A stretch of DNA of 64,000 nt from DAIQRJ01 sp963708795 (GTDB taxonomy: Bacteria; Actinomycetota; Actinomycetes; Propionibacteriales; DAIQRJ01): contig CAVPUH010000013.1 in the NCBI GenBank assembly GCA_963708795.1, forward strand, positions 138,148-202,147, written 5' to 3'. Below are positions 17,925-28,070 of the stretch, in pieces. The notes under the pieces are model-generated. The model did not search any database, had not been told where the DNA came from, and was given only the letters and a program-made list of their open reading frames with translations. The number at the start of each line of letters is the position of its first letter. Position 1 is the stretch's first letter. Position numbers and translations under genes: made by a program.

Positions 17925-19582
17925 CGAGTGACGAGCGCCGTGCCCTCTACGAGACGGGCGGGCAATGGGACGGCTCGACGCTCTCCGAGCTGGGTCGCGC
18001 GTCACGCCGCGGCCCGACCGGACCGCCTCGCCGTCGTCGACCAGCGCGGGGCGGCGCGTGGTCACCTACGCGAAGCTCGACGCGACGCGAACCGCGTCGC
18101 CGGACTTCCTCGTGGACGCGGGCGTCGAGCCGGGCGACGTCGTCGCGTGCAGCTGCCGAACTGGTACGAGACGGTCGCCATCGATCTCGGCGTGCTGCGG
18201 ATCGGCGCGGTGCTCAACCCGATGCTCCCGATCTACCGCGAACGCGAGCTGCGTCACATGCTCGGCGTCGGCGAGGTGAAGGTGCTGTTCACGCCGACGC
18301 GAGTACCGCGGCTTCGACCACGTGGCGCTGCGTCGCGAGCTCCGGCCGGAGACGCCGAGCCTGCGCGACCACGTGGTCGATCCCGAGCCCGGAGGCCGCG
18401 CGGACTGGCTCGAGCGACTGGCTCGGCGCCTGCCCCGACGCGCCGCGCCTGCGGCCCGGCCGCCGGCCGTCGGCGGTCTCGGAGCTGATCTTCACCTCGG
18501 GCACCGAGGCCGAGCCGAAGGCGATCATGCACACCGAGCAGACGACGAACTTCGCGGCGCGCACCGTCGCCGGCGTCGCTCGGCCTCGGGACGCGACGAC
18601 GTCGTCTGGATGCCGTCGCCGATCGGGCACTCGACCGGCCTCAACTACGGCGTGCGCGTCGCGCTCTACCACGGCCTGCCGCTCGTGCTGCAGGACCGCT
18701 GGGACGGCGACGGAGCGGCGCGAGCTGGTCGAGGCGCTAGCGCTGCACGCTACACGCTCGTCGCGACGACGTTCCTGCGCGACCTCGTCGAGGCGGCGCG
18801 CGGCGCCGGCGCCGACCTGTCCTCGCTGCGGCTGTTCGGCTCCGGCGGCGCGCCGGTCCCGCCGGAGCTCGTCGACGCCGCGGCGACGCTCGGGATCGAC
18901 GGTGCTGCGCCTCTACGGGTCGACCGAGGTCGCTCGTCGCGACCTGGAACCGCCCCGACGGCGCCGCTCGAGAAGCGCGTCGCGACACCGACGGGCCGGC
19001 GCTCGATCACAGTCGAGGTCGAGGTGCGCGACGACGACGGCCGGGCGCTGACCGGCGAGCCCGGCGAGATCTTCGTCGCGCGGCCCGAACGTCATGCGTG
19101 GGCTTCTACGCCGACCCGGCGCGCACGGCGCGCGACCTTCACGCCGACGACGGCTGGGTCTGCGATCGGGCGACCTCGGCGTGCTCGACGCCGACGGCTA
19201 CCTGACGATCGTCGGGCGCAGGAAGGAGATCATCATCCGCGGCGGCCTCAACATCGCGCCGCGCGAGATCGAGGAGCTGCTGCTCGCGCACGCCGCGGTC
19301 GCCGAGGTCGCCGTCGTCGGGCTGCCCGACGACCGGCTCGGCGAGATCACCTGCGCGTGCGTCGTCGCTGCGGGCGGGCGTCGGCGCTCGAGCTCGACGA
19401 GCTCGTCGCGTTCCTGCGCGTCGCGCGGACTGGCGCCGTTCAAGCTGCCCGAGCGGCTGCTGCTCGTCGACTCGCTGCCGAAGACGTCGACCGGCAAGGT
19501 CCGCAAGGTCGAGCTCGTCGCGTCGCTCGACTTGTCGGCGCTCGAGACCACCGATGCCATCCTCGAGGGGCAAGGCGCATGA
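17921..19582 (+). CDS. AMP-forming acyl-CoA synthetase (cyclohexanecarboxylate-CoA ligase type), frameshifted
   Basis: ATP-dependent CoA ligase that activates a carboxylic acid. Across several frames the order is the N-terminal ALYETGGQWDGSTLSEL, LPNWYETVAIDLGVLRIGAVLNPMLPIYRERELRHML, the P-loop-like SELIFTSGTEAEPKAIMHTE, the adenylate-binding LRLYGSTEV, GEPGEIFV, the hinge DGYLTIVGRRKEIIIRGGLNIAPREIEE, and the catalytic Lys in LPKTSTGKVRKVELV. The pattern is closest to cyclohexanecarboxylate or other cyclic/aromatic acid ligases (recalled resemblance). The GTG at 17921 and the stop at 19580-19582 overlap both neighbours by 4 bases, so the three genes form one coupled unit. Confidence 0.85.
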
Positions 19583-20279
19583 GCGTGCTCGGGCGACGGT
19601 CGGGTGGCGGGAAGCGCGAGCGAGCAGCCCGGCGCCGCAGCGACAGCTCGGCCGAACGACCTGCGCCTGGCGACGCCGGACGCGGCGCGCCGGCTCCTGC
19701 TGGCGGCGCTGCAATCGTTCGCGGACGTCGGCTTCCACGCGGCGACGACGCGCGAGATCTCGCGGGCCGCGCGGGTTTCAGCCCCGCCGCCGTCTACATC
19801 CATTTCCCGTCGAAGACGGAGCTGCTTCTACCGGATCATCCAGCTCGGGCACGAGCATGCGCTACGCACGCTGGAGGAGGCGCTCGACGCGTACACCGAC
19901 CCGGCCGATCGGGTGCGTTCGGGCGTCTCCGCGTTCGTCGAGTGGCACGCGCACAACTACCGGCTCGCGCGCGTGGCGCAGTACGAGCTGCCGGCTCTCC
20001 CGCGGGAGAGCGCGGACCAGATCTTCGCGATCCGGCGGCGCTTCGAGGCGCGCATGCAGGCGGAGCTGCGGCTGGGTCTCGCTGCCGGCGACTTCGACAT
20101 CAAGGACGTGAACGGCGCGACGACCGGATCCTCTCGCTCTGCATCGATCTTCGCCCGGTGGTACTCGCCGCGCACCAGGCGATCACCTGAGGAGATCGCC
20201 GAAGCTGTACTCCGATCTCGCGCTGCGGATGATCGCCTCGCCGGCGCTCCACAACGTGATGCTTGAGGCGGCGACGTGA
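19579..20279 (+). CDS. TetR family regulator (frameshifted)
   Basis: Repressor with the TetR helix-turn-helix FADVGFHAATTREISRAARVS then, in the neighbouring frame, VYIHFPSKTELL. The C-terminal domain (YELPALPRESADQIFAIRRRFEARMQAELRLGLAAGDFDIKDVNGA) resembles the KstR2-type ligand domain that senses acyl-CoA. The start overlaps the ligase stop (ATGA). It is probably the repressor for the palindrome at 17186, with the CoA thioester made by the ligase as inducer (inference). At least three frame changes occur. Confidence 0.8.
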
Positions 20280-20326
20280 CAGCCGTGTATTTGTTCCGTG
20301 GCGCTCTGAGGCTCGAGCGTCCACCG

Positions 20327-20355
20327 TTGAAAATCAGTCGATTCCGATTTACATT
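20327..20355 (+). promoter_or_regulatory. Promoter of the peptide-type ABC transporter operon
   Basis: TTGAAA (20327-20332), a 17-base spacer and TACATT (20350-20355) lie in a locally AT-rich gap of 147 bases between the TetR stop and the binding-protein start. A ribosome binding site GGAAAGGAG sits just before the GTG at 20427. Confidence 0.5.
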
Positions 20356-20426
20356 GGATACCCACGTCAGAGCAGATCGATCGAAATGGCGAGCGCTCGC
20401 TGGCGGAGCTTTGGAAAGGAGTAGAG

Positions 20427-21996
20427 GTGGGCAGACGATTCTCGGCTGCGGGCTTTGCGCTCGTGATGCTCTTGTTGGTCATCCCGCTGGCGAGTGCGGC
20501 AACGAGCTCGAGCGGTACGTCGAAGATCTCGAACCGCACGGTCACGATTCAGCTCGCGAGCGATTCGCCATGCGCTCGAGATCGCGGTGAGCGGCAACAA
20601 CATCGCAAGTCAGATCGACAAGGCGATGTATGACACGCTCATCGCCGTCGACCACGGGAAAACGGTTCCGTACCTCGCGACGTCCTGGGCCTTCGACTCC
20701 GACGAAGATCTTCATGCATCTTCGGAAGGGTGTCGTATACGCCAAGACGGCACTCCACTGACCCCCGCGATGTGGCGACCTCGCTGACGTTCAGCTTCAA
20801 CAATACGAAGCAGATCGCGACGTTCCTCGGCCCGGGGCTGCCAACGTGCACGCCAACAACAAGGCGTCCACGATCACGATCGTTCTCCACACGCCGTTCA
20901 ACCACGCCGTCGACGCGTTCGCGAACTCGACCTTCAGCATCATGTGCAAGGCGGGCTACACGAACCCGAGCGCTTTGGCGAACGCGGCCGCCGGGAGCGG
21001 CCCCTACATGATCGCGTCGGCCGTCCACGGCTCGCAGATGGTGCTCGCGCGGAGGAACAACTGGACGTGGGGACCGAAAGGCACGACCTGGAAGAGACCT
21101 GCCGAAGCAGATCGTGTTCAAGGTCGTCGCCGACAGCACCACCGTCGCCAACCTCCTCATCACCGGCGGTCTGGATGTCGGGCTGGTCTCTGGCCCCGAC
21201 ATCAGCCGGCTGATCCGGAGCGGGCGCTCGTCGCGTCTGCGCCGACGTATGCCTCGTACCGGGCGTACTTCAACGCATGCAGGCCATCCCGGTGCGGACG
21301 TCACAGTGCGGAAGGCCTTGACCGCGGCGCTCGATCCGAAGGGCTGGAACGCTGCACGTGGTCGGCCTCGGCCAGGTGACCGACAGCTTCTTCACGAAGA
21401 ACATGCCCTGCTACCTCGCAGACTCGAGCAAGTATCTTCAGTGGCGGGCCGGACGCCGCTCAGAAGATCATGAAGGCGAGCGGCATACACTGAACTCGAG
21501 CGGCAAGTTCGTGGACAAGGGTGGGCAAGCCGTCACCGTCACCGTCGTCTCCGGGAACCTGTTCAACTCCGGGCCGGAGTATGCGATCACCCAGTACGAA
21601 AAGGCCGGCTTCAGCATCGATCCGAAGGTGACCGACTTCGCGACGGCATCGGCCGCGCAGAAGAGCGGCGCCTGGGATGTCTACTTCGGCAGCAATCCCG
21701 TGATCCAGCCGATCCCTTCAAACGGGATGCTCTACATCACGGGCGGGACGCCCGCCGTACCTAACTTCGGCAAGACGAACGCTCCGCAGGTGGAGGCAGC
21801 GACGACGGCCGCGCTCGGAACGAGTGGAGCAGGGGAGTGCGCGGCGTGGGAGAAGGTGCAGAAGCTCGCGTTGCAGCAAGCGATCGCAGAGCCGTTGCCG
21901 CCGCCCGCCGTCGTCTGGTACACGAAGAACGTGAAGGTCGATCCCGAGATCGCGTTCGTCGAGATCTGGTCGCTCCGGGATACCTCGAACGGGTAG
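20427..21996 (+). CDS. ABC transporter substrate-binding protein, family 5 (DppA/OppA type), frameshifted
   Basis: Extracytoplasmic receptor delivering a peptide, opine or similar ligand to the permeases encoded next. The GTG at 20427 opens a signal peptide (FALVMLLLVIPLASAATSSS). Family 5 features follow: KAMYDTLIAVDHGKTVPYLATSW, TLRKGV-type remnants, GSGPYMI, YAITQYEKAGFSIDP and VWYTKNVKVDP near the end. There is no lipobox Cys. The reading frame changes about eight times. It heads an operon with two permeases and two ATPases. Confidence 0.82.
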
Positions 21997-22014
21997 TTGT
22001 CCAGATGTGAACTC

Positions 22015-22052
22015 GCCGTCCTCCTCCGCCATGCGTGGCGGGGGAGGACGGC
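22015..22052 (+). terminator. Strong hairpin between binding-protein and permease genes
   Basis: Two 17-base arms (22015-22031 and 22036-22052) pair throughout except for one T-G wobble, with a TGCG loop. It lies 18 bases after the binding-protein stop. Hairpins here usually act as partial terminators or mRNA stabilisers, so that the binding protein is made in excess over the membrane subunits. Confidence 0.65.
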
Positions 22053-22085
22053 TCATACGAATCCTCGATTGACCAGTAGGACGTC

Positions 22086-23094
22086 GTGAGCGCCGTAAGC
22101 TCGGCACAGCCTTCGCGGACGTTCCTGCGAAGCGCCCGCGGCGTTTTCAGACCAGTGGGTCTCGTTCGCGATTCGGCGTCTGATCAGCCTCGTCGCGGTT
22201 CTCGCGGTCCTGGTCGTCGCCACGTTCGCGCTCGTGCGGCTCGTACCGGGCGATCCGGCCGCTCTCATCGCAGGCGACGGCGCCACCGCGGAGCAGATCG
22301 CGCAGACGCGCCACGAGCTCGGCCTCGATCACTCGGAGCTCCATCAGTTCGTCACCTATGCGCAGAACATCTTCAAGGGCGATCTCGGGACCTCGTATGT
22401 CACGAAGGAGCCGGTTTCGCAGATGATCCGACAGAGGTTTGGCGTCTCCTTGCAGCTCGCGGGCGCTGCTCTCGCCGTCGTCCTGGTTCTCGGCATTGCC
22501 GGCGGGCTTCTCTTCGGAGCGTTCACGCGTGAGGGCAGGCACCCCCGCGCCGAGATCTTCTTCACCGGGAGCACGAGCCTGGCAGGCGCCGTGCCCGACT
22601 TCCTCGCGGCCACGTTCCTGGCCTATATCTTCGCCGTGCTGTTGCGCTGGCTGCCGTCGCCGGGACGGGAGGAATGAAGTACCTCGTCCTGCCCGTTGTC
22701 GCGGTCAGCATCCGCCCGATCGCGGTGCTTTCGCGATTGGTGCGTGTCGAGACGCTCAATGTGCTGTCGACCGACTACATTCGCACGGCCAGAAGCAAGC
22801 GCCTCCCGTGGCGGCTCATCTATCTACGGCATCTGATGCCGAACGCCGTGCCGCACGGCTGCGTTGACGGTGGGCGGAGTTCTCTTCGCCGGGCTGATCG
22901 GCAGCGCGATCATCATCGACGACGTCTTCGCCCGCCCCGGGCTCGGCACGGCTCTCGTCCAGGGCGTGCTCGCACGCAACTACCCGGTGGTGCAGGGCGT
23001 GGTGCTGACCCTCGGGGTGGTGGTGACGGTGAACGCGGTCGTCGACGTCGTCCTCGCGGTCATCGATCCACGCTCGATGACCAGGGAGGCGTAG
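22086..23094 (+). CDS. ABC transporter permease, DppB/OppB type (frameshifted)
   Basis: Inner-membrane permease. Visible are RLISLVAVLAVLVVATFALVRLVPGDPA (TM1 and the DppB signature), HELGLDHSELHQFVTYAQNIFKGDLGTSYVTKEPV, several hydrophobic segments, then TDYIRTARSKRLP (the EAA-type loop contacting the ATPase), FAGLIGSAIIIDDVFARPGLG and the ending MTREA. Frames change near 22160, 22670 and 22860. The stop TAG at 23092-23094 abuts the DppC GTG. Confidence 0.82.
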
Positions 23095-23900
23095 TGGTCC
23101 GCGCATTCCTCCGGTCACGCAGCGGGCTGATCGGTCTCTTCTTGATCGCTGCGCTGCTCGGCGTGGTGGTCATCGCCCCGATCGTGCTCTCCGACAGGGC
23201 GAACGAGGTCGACCTTCTCCACCAGGCGCAGGGAGCGAGCTGGGCTCACCCCCTCGGAACCGATCGGCTCGGGAGAGATCTTCTCGCGCGAATCCTCGTT
23301 GCGACGAGGCTCTCGATCGGGCTCGCGCTCGCGTCTGTCGTGCTCGCCGCGCTCATCGGAATCCCGTTCGGGGCGTTGACCGCGTTGTTGCCGCCCCGCC
23401 TGCGGGTGGTGTCGGTGCGCGCGATCGACATGATGCTCGCGTTCCCGGGCCTGCTCATCGCGATCTTGGTCGCCGCGATCATCGTCCGCGGCGGCATGGG
23501 AGCGATCGATGGGGGTCGGGATCGCGGGGCGGCCGGCTTGCCCGCGTCTCGAGCGCGCTCGCGCTCTCATCGGCGCGGCGCGACTTCATCAGCGCCGCCC
23601 GAGTGATCGGCGTGCGCCGGCCACGCGTGGATGTTCCGCTACGTCCTGCCGAACATGTCGAGCCGCTTCGATCGTCGCGACCCCGTCGCGATCACGACGA
23701 GCATTCTGACGGTCGCGGCGCTCAGCTTCCTCGGTCTCGGCGTGCAGGCGCCGCAGACGACTGGGGCGTCATGCTGACGACCAGGGTGTGAGGACGATCT
23801 ACTACGACGCCGTCCGCGCGCTCGGGCCGGCCGTTGCGATCGCGTTCTCAGCGCGATCGCATTCGGCGTTCGTCGGTGAGGCGGCTGGCGCGATCGATCA
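23095..23900 (+). CDS. ABC transporter permease, DppC/OppC type (frameshifted)
   Basis: Second membrane subunit. The GTG at 23095 starts VVRAFLRSRSGLIGLFLIAAL (TM1); HPLGTDRLGRDLLARIL is the DppC hallmark. Further pieces are ARRDFISAARVIG (EAA-type loop), FRYVLPNM, ITTSILTVAALSFLGLGVQAPQ and WGVML, all family-typical. The 3' end is blurred by indels; 23900 is approximate. Confidence 0.78.
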
Positions 23901-24026
23901 ACCCGTGCTCTGGACCGGCACGCGGAGGAACGTCGCAGTCCCGCCGCCGCGGCGCCGCTGCTGCACGAGCCGCCCGTCTGCGCCCCGCGTCGAGCACGGG
24001 ACTGCGACCGGCGGTTCGAACCGGCG

Positions 24027-25032
24027 GTGGCGACCATCGGCTCGTCGTCCGCGACCGAGGCGCGAGGTCGTCCTGCGGGTCGACCGTCTGACGGTCGACT
24101 TCGGCCGCGCACGAGGTCGTCAAGGGCGTGTCGTTCGGCGCGTCGCGCACGGCGAGGTCGTCGGCATCGTCGGCGAGTCGGGGAGCGGCAAGACCATGAC
24201 CGCGCTTGCGGTCGCGCAGCTACGCCGATCCCGGCCGAGTCGACGGCACGGTCGAGCTCGAGGGCCACGACACTCGAGCGCGATGCGCACGGGCGGAGGT
24301 CGATACGAGCTGCTCGGCACGGAGCTGGCTGTCGTTTTCCAGGACCCCTGTCGTCGCTCAACCCGGCGCTCAAGATCGGGCGGCAGCTGACCGGCGCCGC
24401 GGGTCCATCGCAGGCTGAGCCGCAGGCGGGCCGGGCGCTCGCGGCGCGACGTCTGAGCGAGGTCCACATCCCGCCGCCGAGCAGCAGCTCGGCCGTCTCC
24501 CGCACGAGTTCTCCGGCGGCATGCGCCAGCGCGCGATGATCGCGATGGGTCTGATGAACGAGCCGTCGGCGTTGATCGCCGATGAGCCGACGACTGCGCT
24601 CGACGTCACCGTGCAGGCGCAGATCATGGATCTCCTGGCCGAGATCAACGCCAGCCATCGCAGCGCCGCGATCCTGCTTCATCTCGCACAACCTCGCGCT
24701 CGTCAGCCAGAACTGCCACCGCGTCCTCGTCATGTACGCCGGCCGGATCGTCGAGGATCTCGACGCACAGCAGCTCCGGACCGATCCCAAGCACCCGTAC
24801 ACGCGGGCGCTGCTCGCCGCAGTCCCCGAGATCGGTCAGGCCCGCGACAAACCGCTCGCGTACATCCCCGGGGAGGCGCCGGACATCGCCGATCCTCCGT
24901 CCGGCTGCGCCTTCCATCCGCGCTGCCCGCTCGCGCTCGACGTTTGCCGAACGACGATCCCCCGCTCTGGACCAGGGCGAACGAGGGCGGGCGGCGTGTC
25001 GCCTGCCACGTCGGAACGAGCAGCTCGGCTAG
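24027..25032 (+). CDS. ABC transporter ATPase, DppD/OppD type (frameshifted)
   Basis: Cytoplasmic ATPase energising import. Walker A GESGSGKTM, Q-loop FQDP, signature HEFSGGMRQRAMIAMGL, Walker B ALIADEPTTALDVTVQ, then the oligopeptide-type C-terminal region YTRALLAAVPE and the Cys-rich GCAFHPRCPLALDVC, which binds an Fe-S cluster in some members. The start is uncertain (GTG at 24027 taken); the stop TAG at 25030-25032 lies 3 bases before the next ATG. Confidence 0.8.
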
Positions 25033-25035
25033 CGG

Positions 25036-26053
25036 ATGCTGGAGGTTACGGATCTCAGCGTCGTCTACGGCACGGGGCTCGTCGCAGCTGACGGCGGTCG
25101 ACGGGGCCGAACTCACCATCCCGACCGGCGGGACGCTCGGCCTCGTCGGCGAGTCGGGAAGCGGGAAGTCGACGATCGCCCGGGCGCTCGTCGCGCTCGC
25201 TCCGATCTCGTCCGGCCGGGTCGTGCTCGACGGCGAGGACGTCACGTCCACGAAGGCGCGCAACGCCGCGTCGTTCCGCCGCCGAGTACAGATGGTGTTC
25301 CAGGACCCATATGCATCGCTGAACCCACGCATGACGATCGGCGAGGCGATCGGCGAGGCGGTTGCGATCCAGCAGAACCTGAGCCGCTCTGCGCGCCGCG
25401 CCGAGGTCCTGCGAGCGCTCGAGCTGGTCGGCATTCCATCGACGGCCGTGCGACGCTACCCGCATCAGTTCTCGGGCGGCCAGCGCCAGCGCATCGCGAT
25501 CGCCCGTGCGCTCGCAGTGCGGCCCGAAGTCGTGATGATGGATGAGGTCACGTCGGCGCTCGACGTCTCTGTTCAGGCGACGATCCTCAATCTCCTGAAA
25601 GACCTGCAGCGCGAGTTGAAGCTTTCATATCTCTTCATCTCGCACGACCTCTCGGTGATCGGCGTGATGAGCGACGTCGTCTCCGTCATCTACCTCGGGC
25701 GTATCGTCGAAAGCGCCGCCTCCGAGACGGTGTTCGCGAACCCGCAGCACCCGTACACGCAGGCGCTGATCGACAGCGTGCCGGCTGTCGGGAAGCCGCG
25801 GAGGCCGGCGCCGCTTTGGGGGAGATTCCGGATCCCCGCAATCCCCCGCCCGGCTGCCGCTTTCAGACGCGGTGTCCCCGTCGGTTCCAGGTACAGGCCT
25901 GATCGGACGCTCTGCGTCGAATCCGACCCGCAAACGATCGCCGCAGGCCGCCGGCATGGCTCGGCGTGCCATTTAGTCGCAGAACGCGATGAGCGCGTGT
26001 CCGTCGGGGAAGCGCCTGGCGACACAACGCCGCGCGTCGTGGCGCAGTCATGA
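25036..26053 (+). CDS. ABC transporter ATPase, DppF/OppF type
   Basis: Second ATPase of the importer. MLEVTDLSVVYGTGL is followed after one frame change by LTIPTGGTLGLVGESGSGKST (Walker A), FQDPYASLNPRMTIGEA, HQFSGGQRQRIAIARAL (signature), EVVMMDEVTSALDVSVQ (Walker B), LSYLFISHDL and YTQALIDSVP. The Cys-containing oligopeptide C-terminal segment is present but frame-shifted near 25810. It is the best preserved gene of the operon. Confidence 0.85.
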
Positions 26054-26180
26054 GCATCGCGATGTCAGTGGTGCGGTTTGCAACGACGGCGGCAATGCGA
26101 GATAGTGCGATCGGGGTCGATCGGTTGATCAGCTAGGCGGGCGAAGGAGAAAACAATCGTCCGAAAGGGGGCATGAACCG

Positions 26181-27096
26181 ATGGCAGCCGTGAAGGAGTG
26201 GACGGCAACGAAGGAGATGAAGACGATGTACCAGCAGATCTCCAACTGGGGCAGGTGGGGAGACGACGACGAGTACGGCACGCTCAACCTCATCACGCCG
26301 GAGAAGAAAGCACAGGCGGCGGCGCTCGTGAAGAAGGGTCGTGTGTTCTCGATCGGACGCGATCTGTCGACGGAGAAGTCAGGGAACAATACGGTGCCGA
26401 TCGTGCAGACGATGGCGGAGAGCACGTTTGCTCCAGATGCACACGGCGCCAGCGACACGCTCCTCACGCACAACCACGGGCCGCAGATCGTCGACCCGAC
26501 GAGCCACATGTCGTACCACCACAAGGTCTACCCGGGCAAGAGCTTCGCCGACGTCGTCAGTCGTGACGGCATCAGCTTCGGCTCGATGTACACCAAGCGT
26601 GACGGGATCTTCACCGCGCGGTGCTTTCCTGGACGTGCCGAAGGCGCTCGGGCTCGACTATCTCGACCCCAGCCACATCGATCACCGCCGGCGACCTGAG
26701 CGCCGCCGAGGAGGTCGCCGGAACCCAGGTGACCCCCGGTGACGCAATCGTCGTGCACTCCGGCTTCCGCGCCTACCAGGCGGCGAGCGGACAGGATGGC
26801 CAGAATCCGCGTCCGGGTCTTGGGCCCGATGCCGCCGTGTGGATCCGCGAACGGGACGTCGCGGTCGTCTCGAACGAGTGTCCGGAGCAGCTACCTCGAT
26901 CTGCCCCGAGGTCGGGCTCATCTGGCACATCGCGGGCCTCGTCTATATCGCGGTGACGTTCGTCGAGTCGCCGGCGACCGAGGTGCTCAAGCCTGTCTGC
27001 GAGGAAGAAGGGCGCTACGAGTTCTTCTTCATGGTCGCGCCGCAGCGCTTCCCGCGGGGCACCGGCGATCTCGTCAACCCTCTGGTGGGCTTCTAG
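26181..27096 (+). CDS. Cyclase-family (PF04199-type) metal-dependent hydrolase, frameshifted
   Basis: Member of the family containing kynurenine formamidase and isatin hydrolase, which opens cyclic amides or hydrolyses formamides. Evidence: MYQQISNWGRWGDDDEYGTLNLITPEKK, VDPTSHMSYHHKVYPG (the usual metal site), SGFRAYQA and the C-terminal LVYIAVTFVESPATEVLKPVCEEEGRYEFFFMVAPQR. The usual T-H-x-D metal motif reads Q-I-V-D, so one His ligand seems replaced; Asp and the later His remain. The start MAAVKEWTAT follows GAAAGGGGG. It lies downstream of the importer on the same strand and probably processes the imported compound. Confidence 0.7.
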
Positions 27097-27128
27097 GCGC
27101 GATCACCGACGGGAAGGAGGCATCGTAA

Positions 27129-28018
27129 GTGGCAACCACGCAAGAGCTCGAGATCGTCTCGAACACCGTAACTCCATTCGATGACGACGGGAAGCTCGAC
27201 GAGCAACAGATTCGAGATCTGGTTCAGTGGCACGTGGATTCGAACGTCGGCGTGATGTGCAACTCCCCGGTTCGGGCGCCTGTCATTCGGTGAACCTCGA
27301 CGAGTTCCGCCGTGTGTGTGAGATCACGATGGAGGTCGCCGGCGGCAAGGTTCCCACCTACACCATGACGCCGGAGCTCCACAACGTGGACGAGATGCTC
27401 GGTCACGCTGCTGTCGACACGAAGATCGGCGAGGTTCAGCTCTTCCAGCTGATGGGCGGTCACGGCATGAAGGCGACCCGAGACGAACAGCTCGCCTACT
27501 GGCGGAAATGCCTGTCGTCGTACGACCACCCGACGACGATCTCCGTCCACTTCATGTCGGGATACGTCGCACCGCCCGACCTGCTCGCCCAGCTGGTGGA
27601 GGAATTCCCCGTTCGCACGGTGCTCAGCTACGGGAACCCCGACTCCTGGGTGATCCGCGTCCGGAAGGCACTACCAGATCACGTGCGTGTCGGCGGGCAC
27701 TTCCTCAATCCCGGCGTCAGTGGCTTTGCAATCGGCATGACGGTCGTGACCGGCGCCGAGTCGAATGTCATCCCGAAAACGTGTCGAGCGATCGCCGACG
27801 GATGGATCGCCGGCGACGCCGCGAAGGTCTCGCAGGCCGTGACACGCGTCCAGATCCTTCAGGACGCCCTGCGACCGTGGAGCGCGCCGAACGCCCGCAG
27901 CCTGTTCATGGCCCAGAAGGTCCTCGGCCTCCCCGGAGGAGCGCGGCACCCTTCGCCCGCCACTGCTCGAGCCCGACGGCGAATACGGACAAGCTCGGTG
28001 CCGCGATCGACAGCCTAG
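27129..28018 (+). CDS. Dihydrodipicolinate synthase/NAL superfamily aldolase-like protein
   Basis: About 296 residues with the class I aldolase (DapA) fold: IVSNTVTPFDDDGKLDEQQIRDLVQWHVDSNVGV at the start, EFRRVCEITMEVAGGKVPTY, and HFMSGYVAPPDLLAQLVEEFP in the middle. Where the Schiff-base Lys is expected, the sequence reads RTVLSYGNPDSW, so no catalytic Lys is evident. The GTTGE motif is also replaced (GSGACHS). It may therefore be a hydratase or lyase-like paralogue, or the residue may be a sequencing error. The GTG at 27129 follows GGAAGGAGG. It is the last gene of the plus-strand cluster. Confidence 0.7.
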
Positions 28019-28041
28019 ATGCACGGACTGGGAGTAGAGCG

Positions 28042-28061
28042 GCAGAGCAAAACGCTTCTGC
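28042..28061. terminator. Imperfect hairpin between convergent genes
   Basis: GCAGA-GC, loop AAAAC, GC-T-TCTGC: seven base pairs with one bulged T, placed between the ends of the aldolase (28018) and YcaO (28071) genes. It may terminate in either direction. It is weak. Confidence 0.35.
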
Positions 28062-28070
28062 GCGTAGCCG

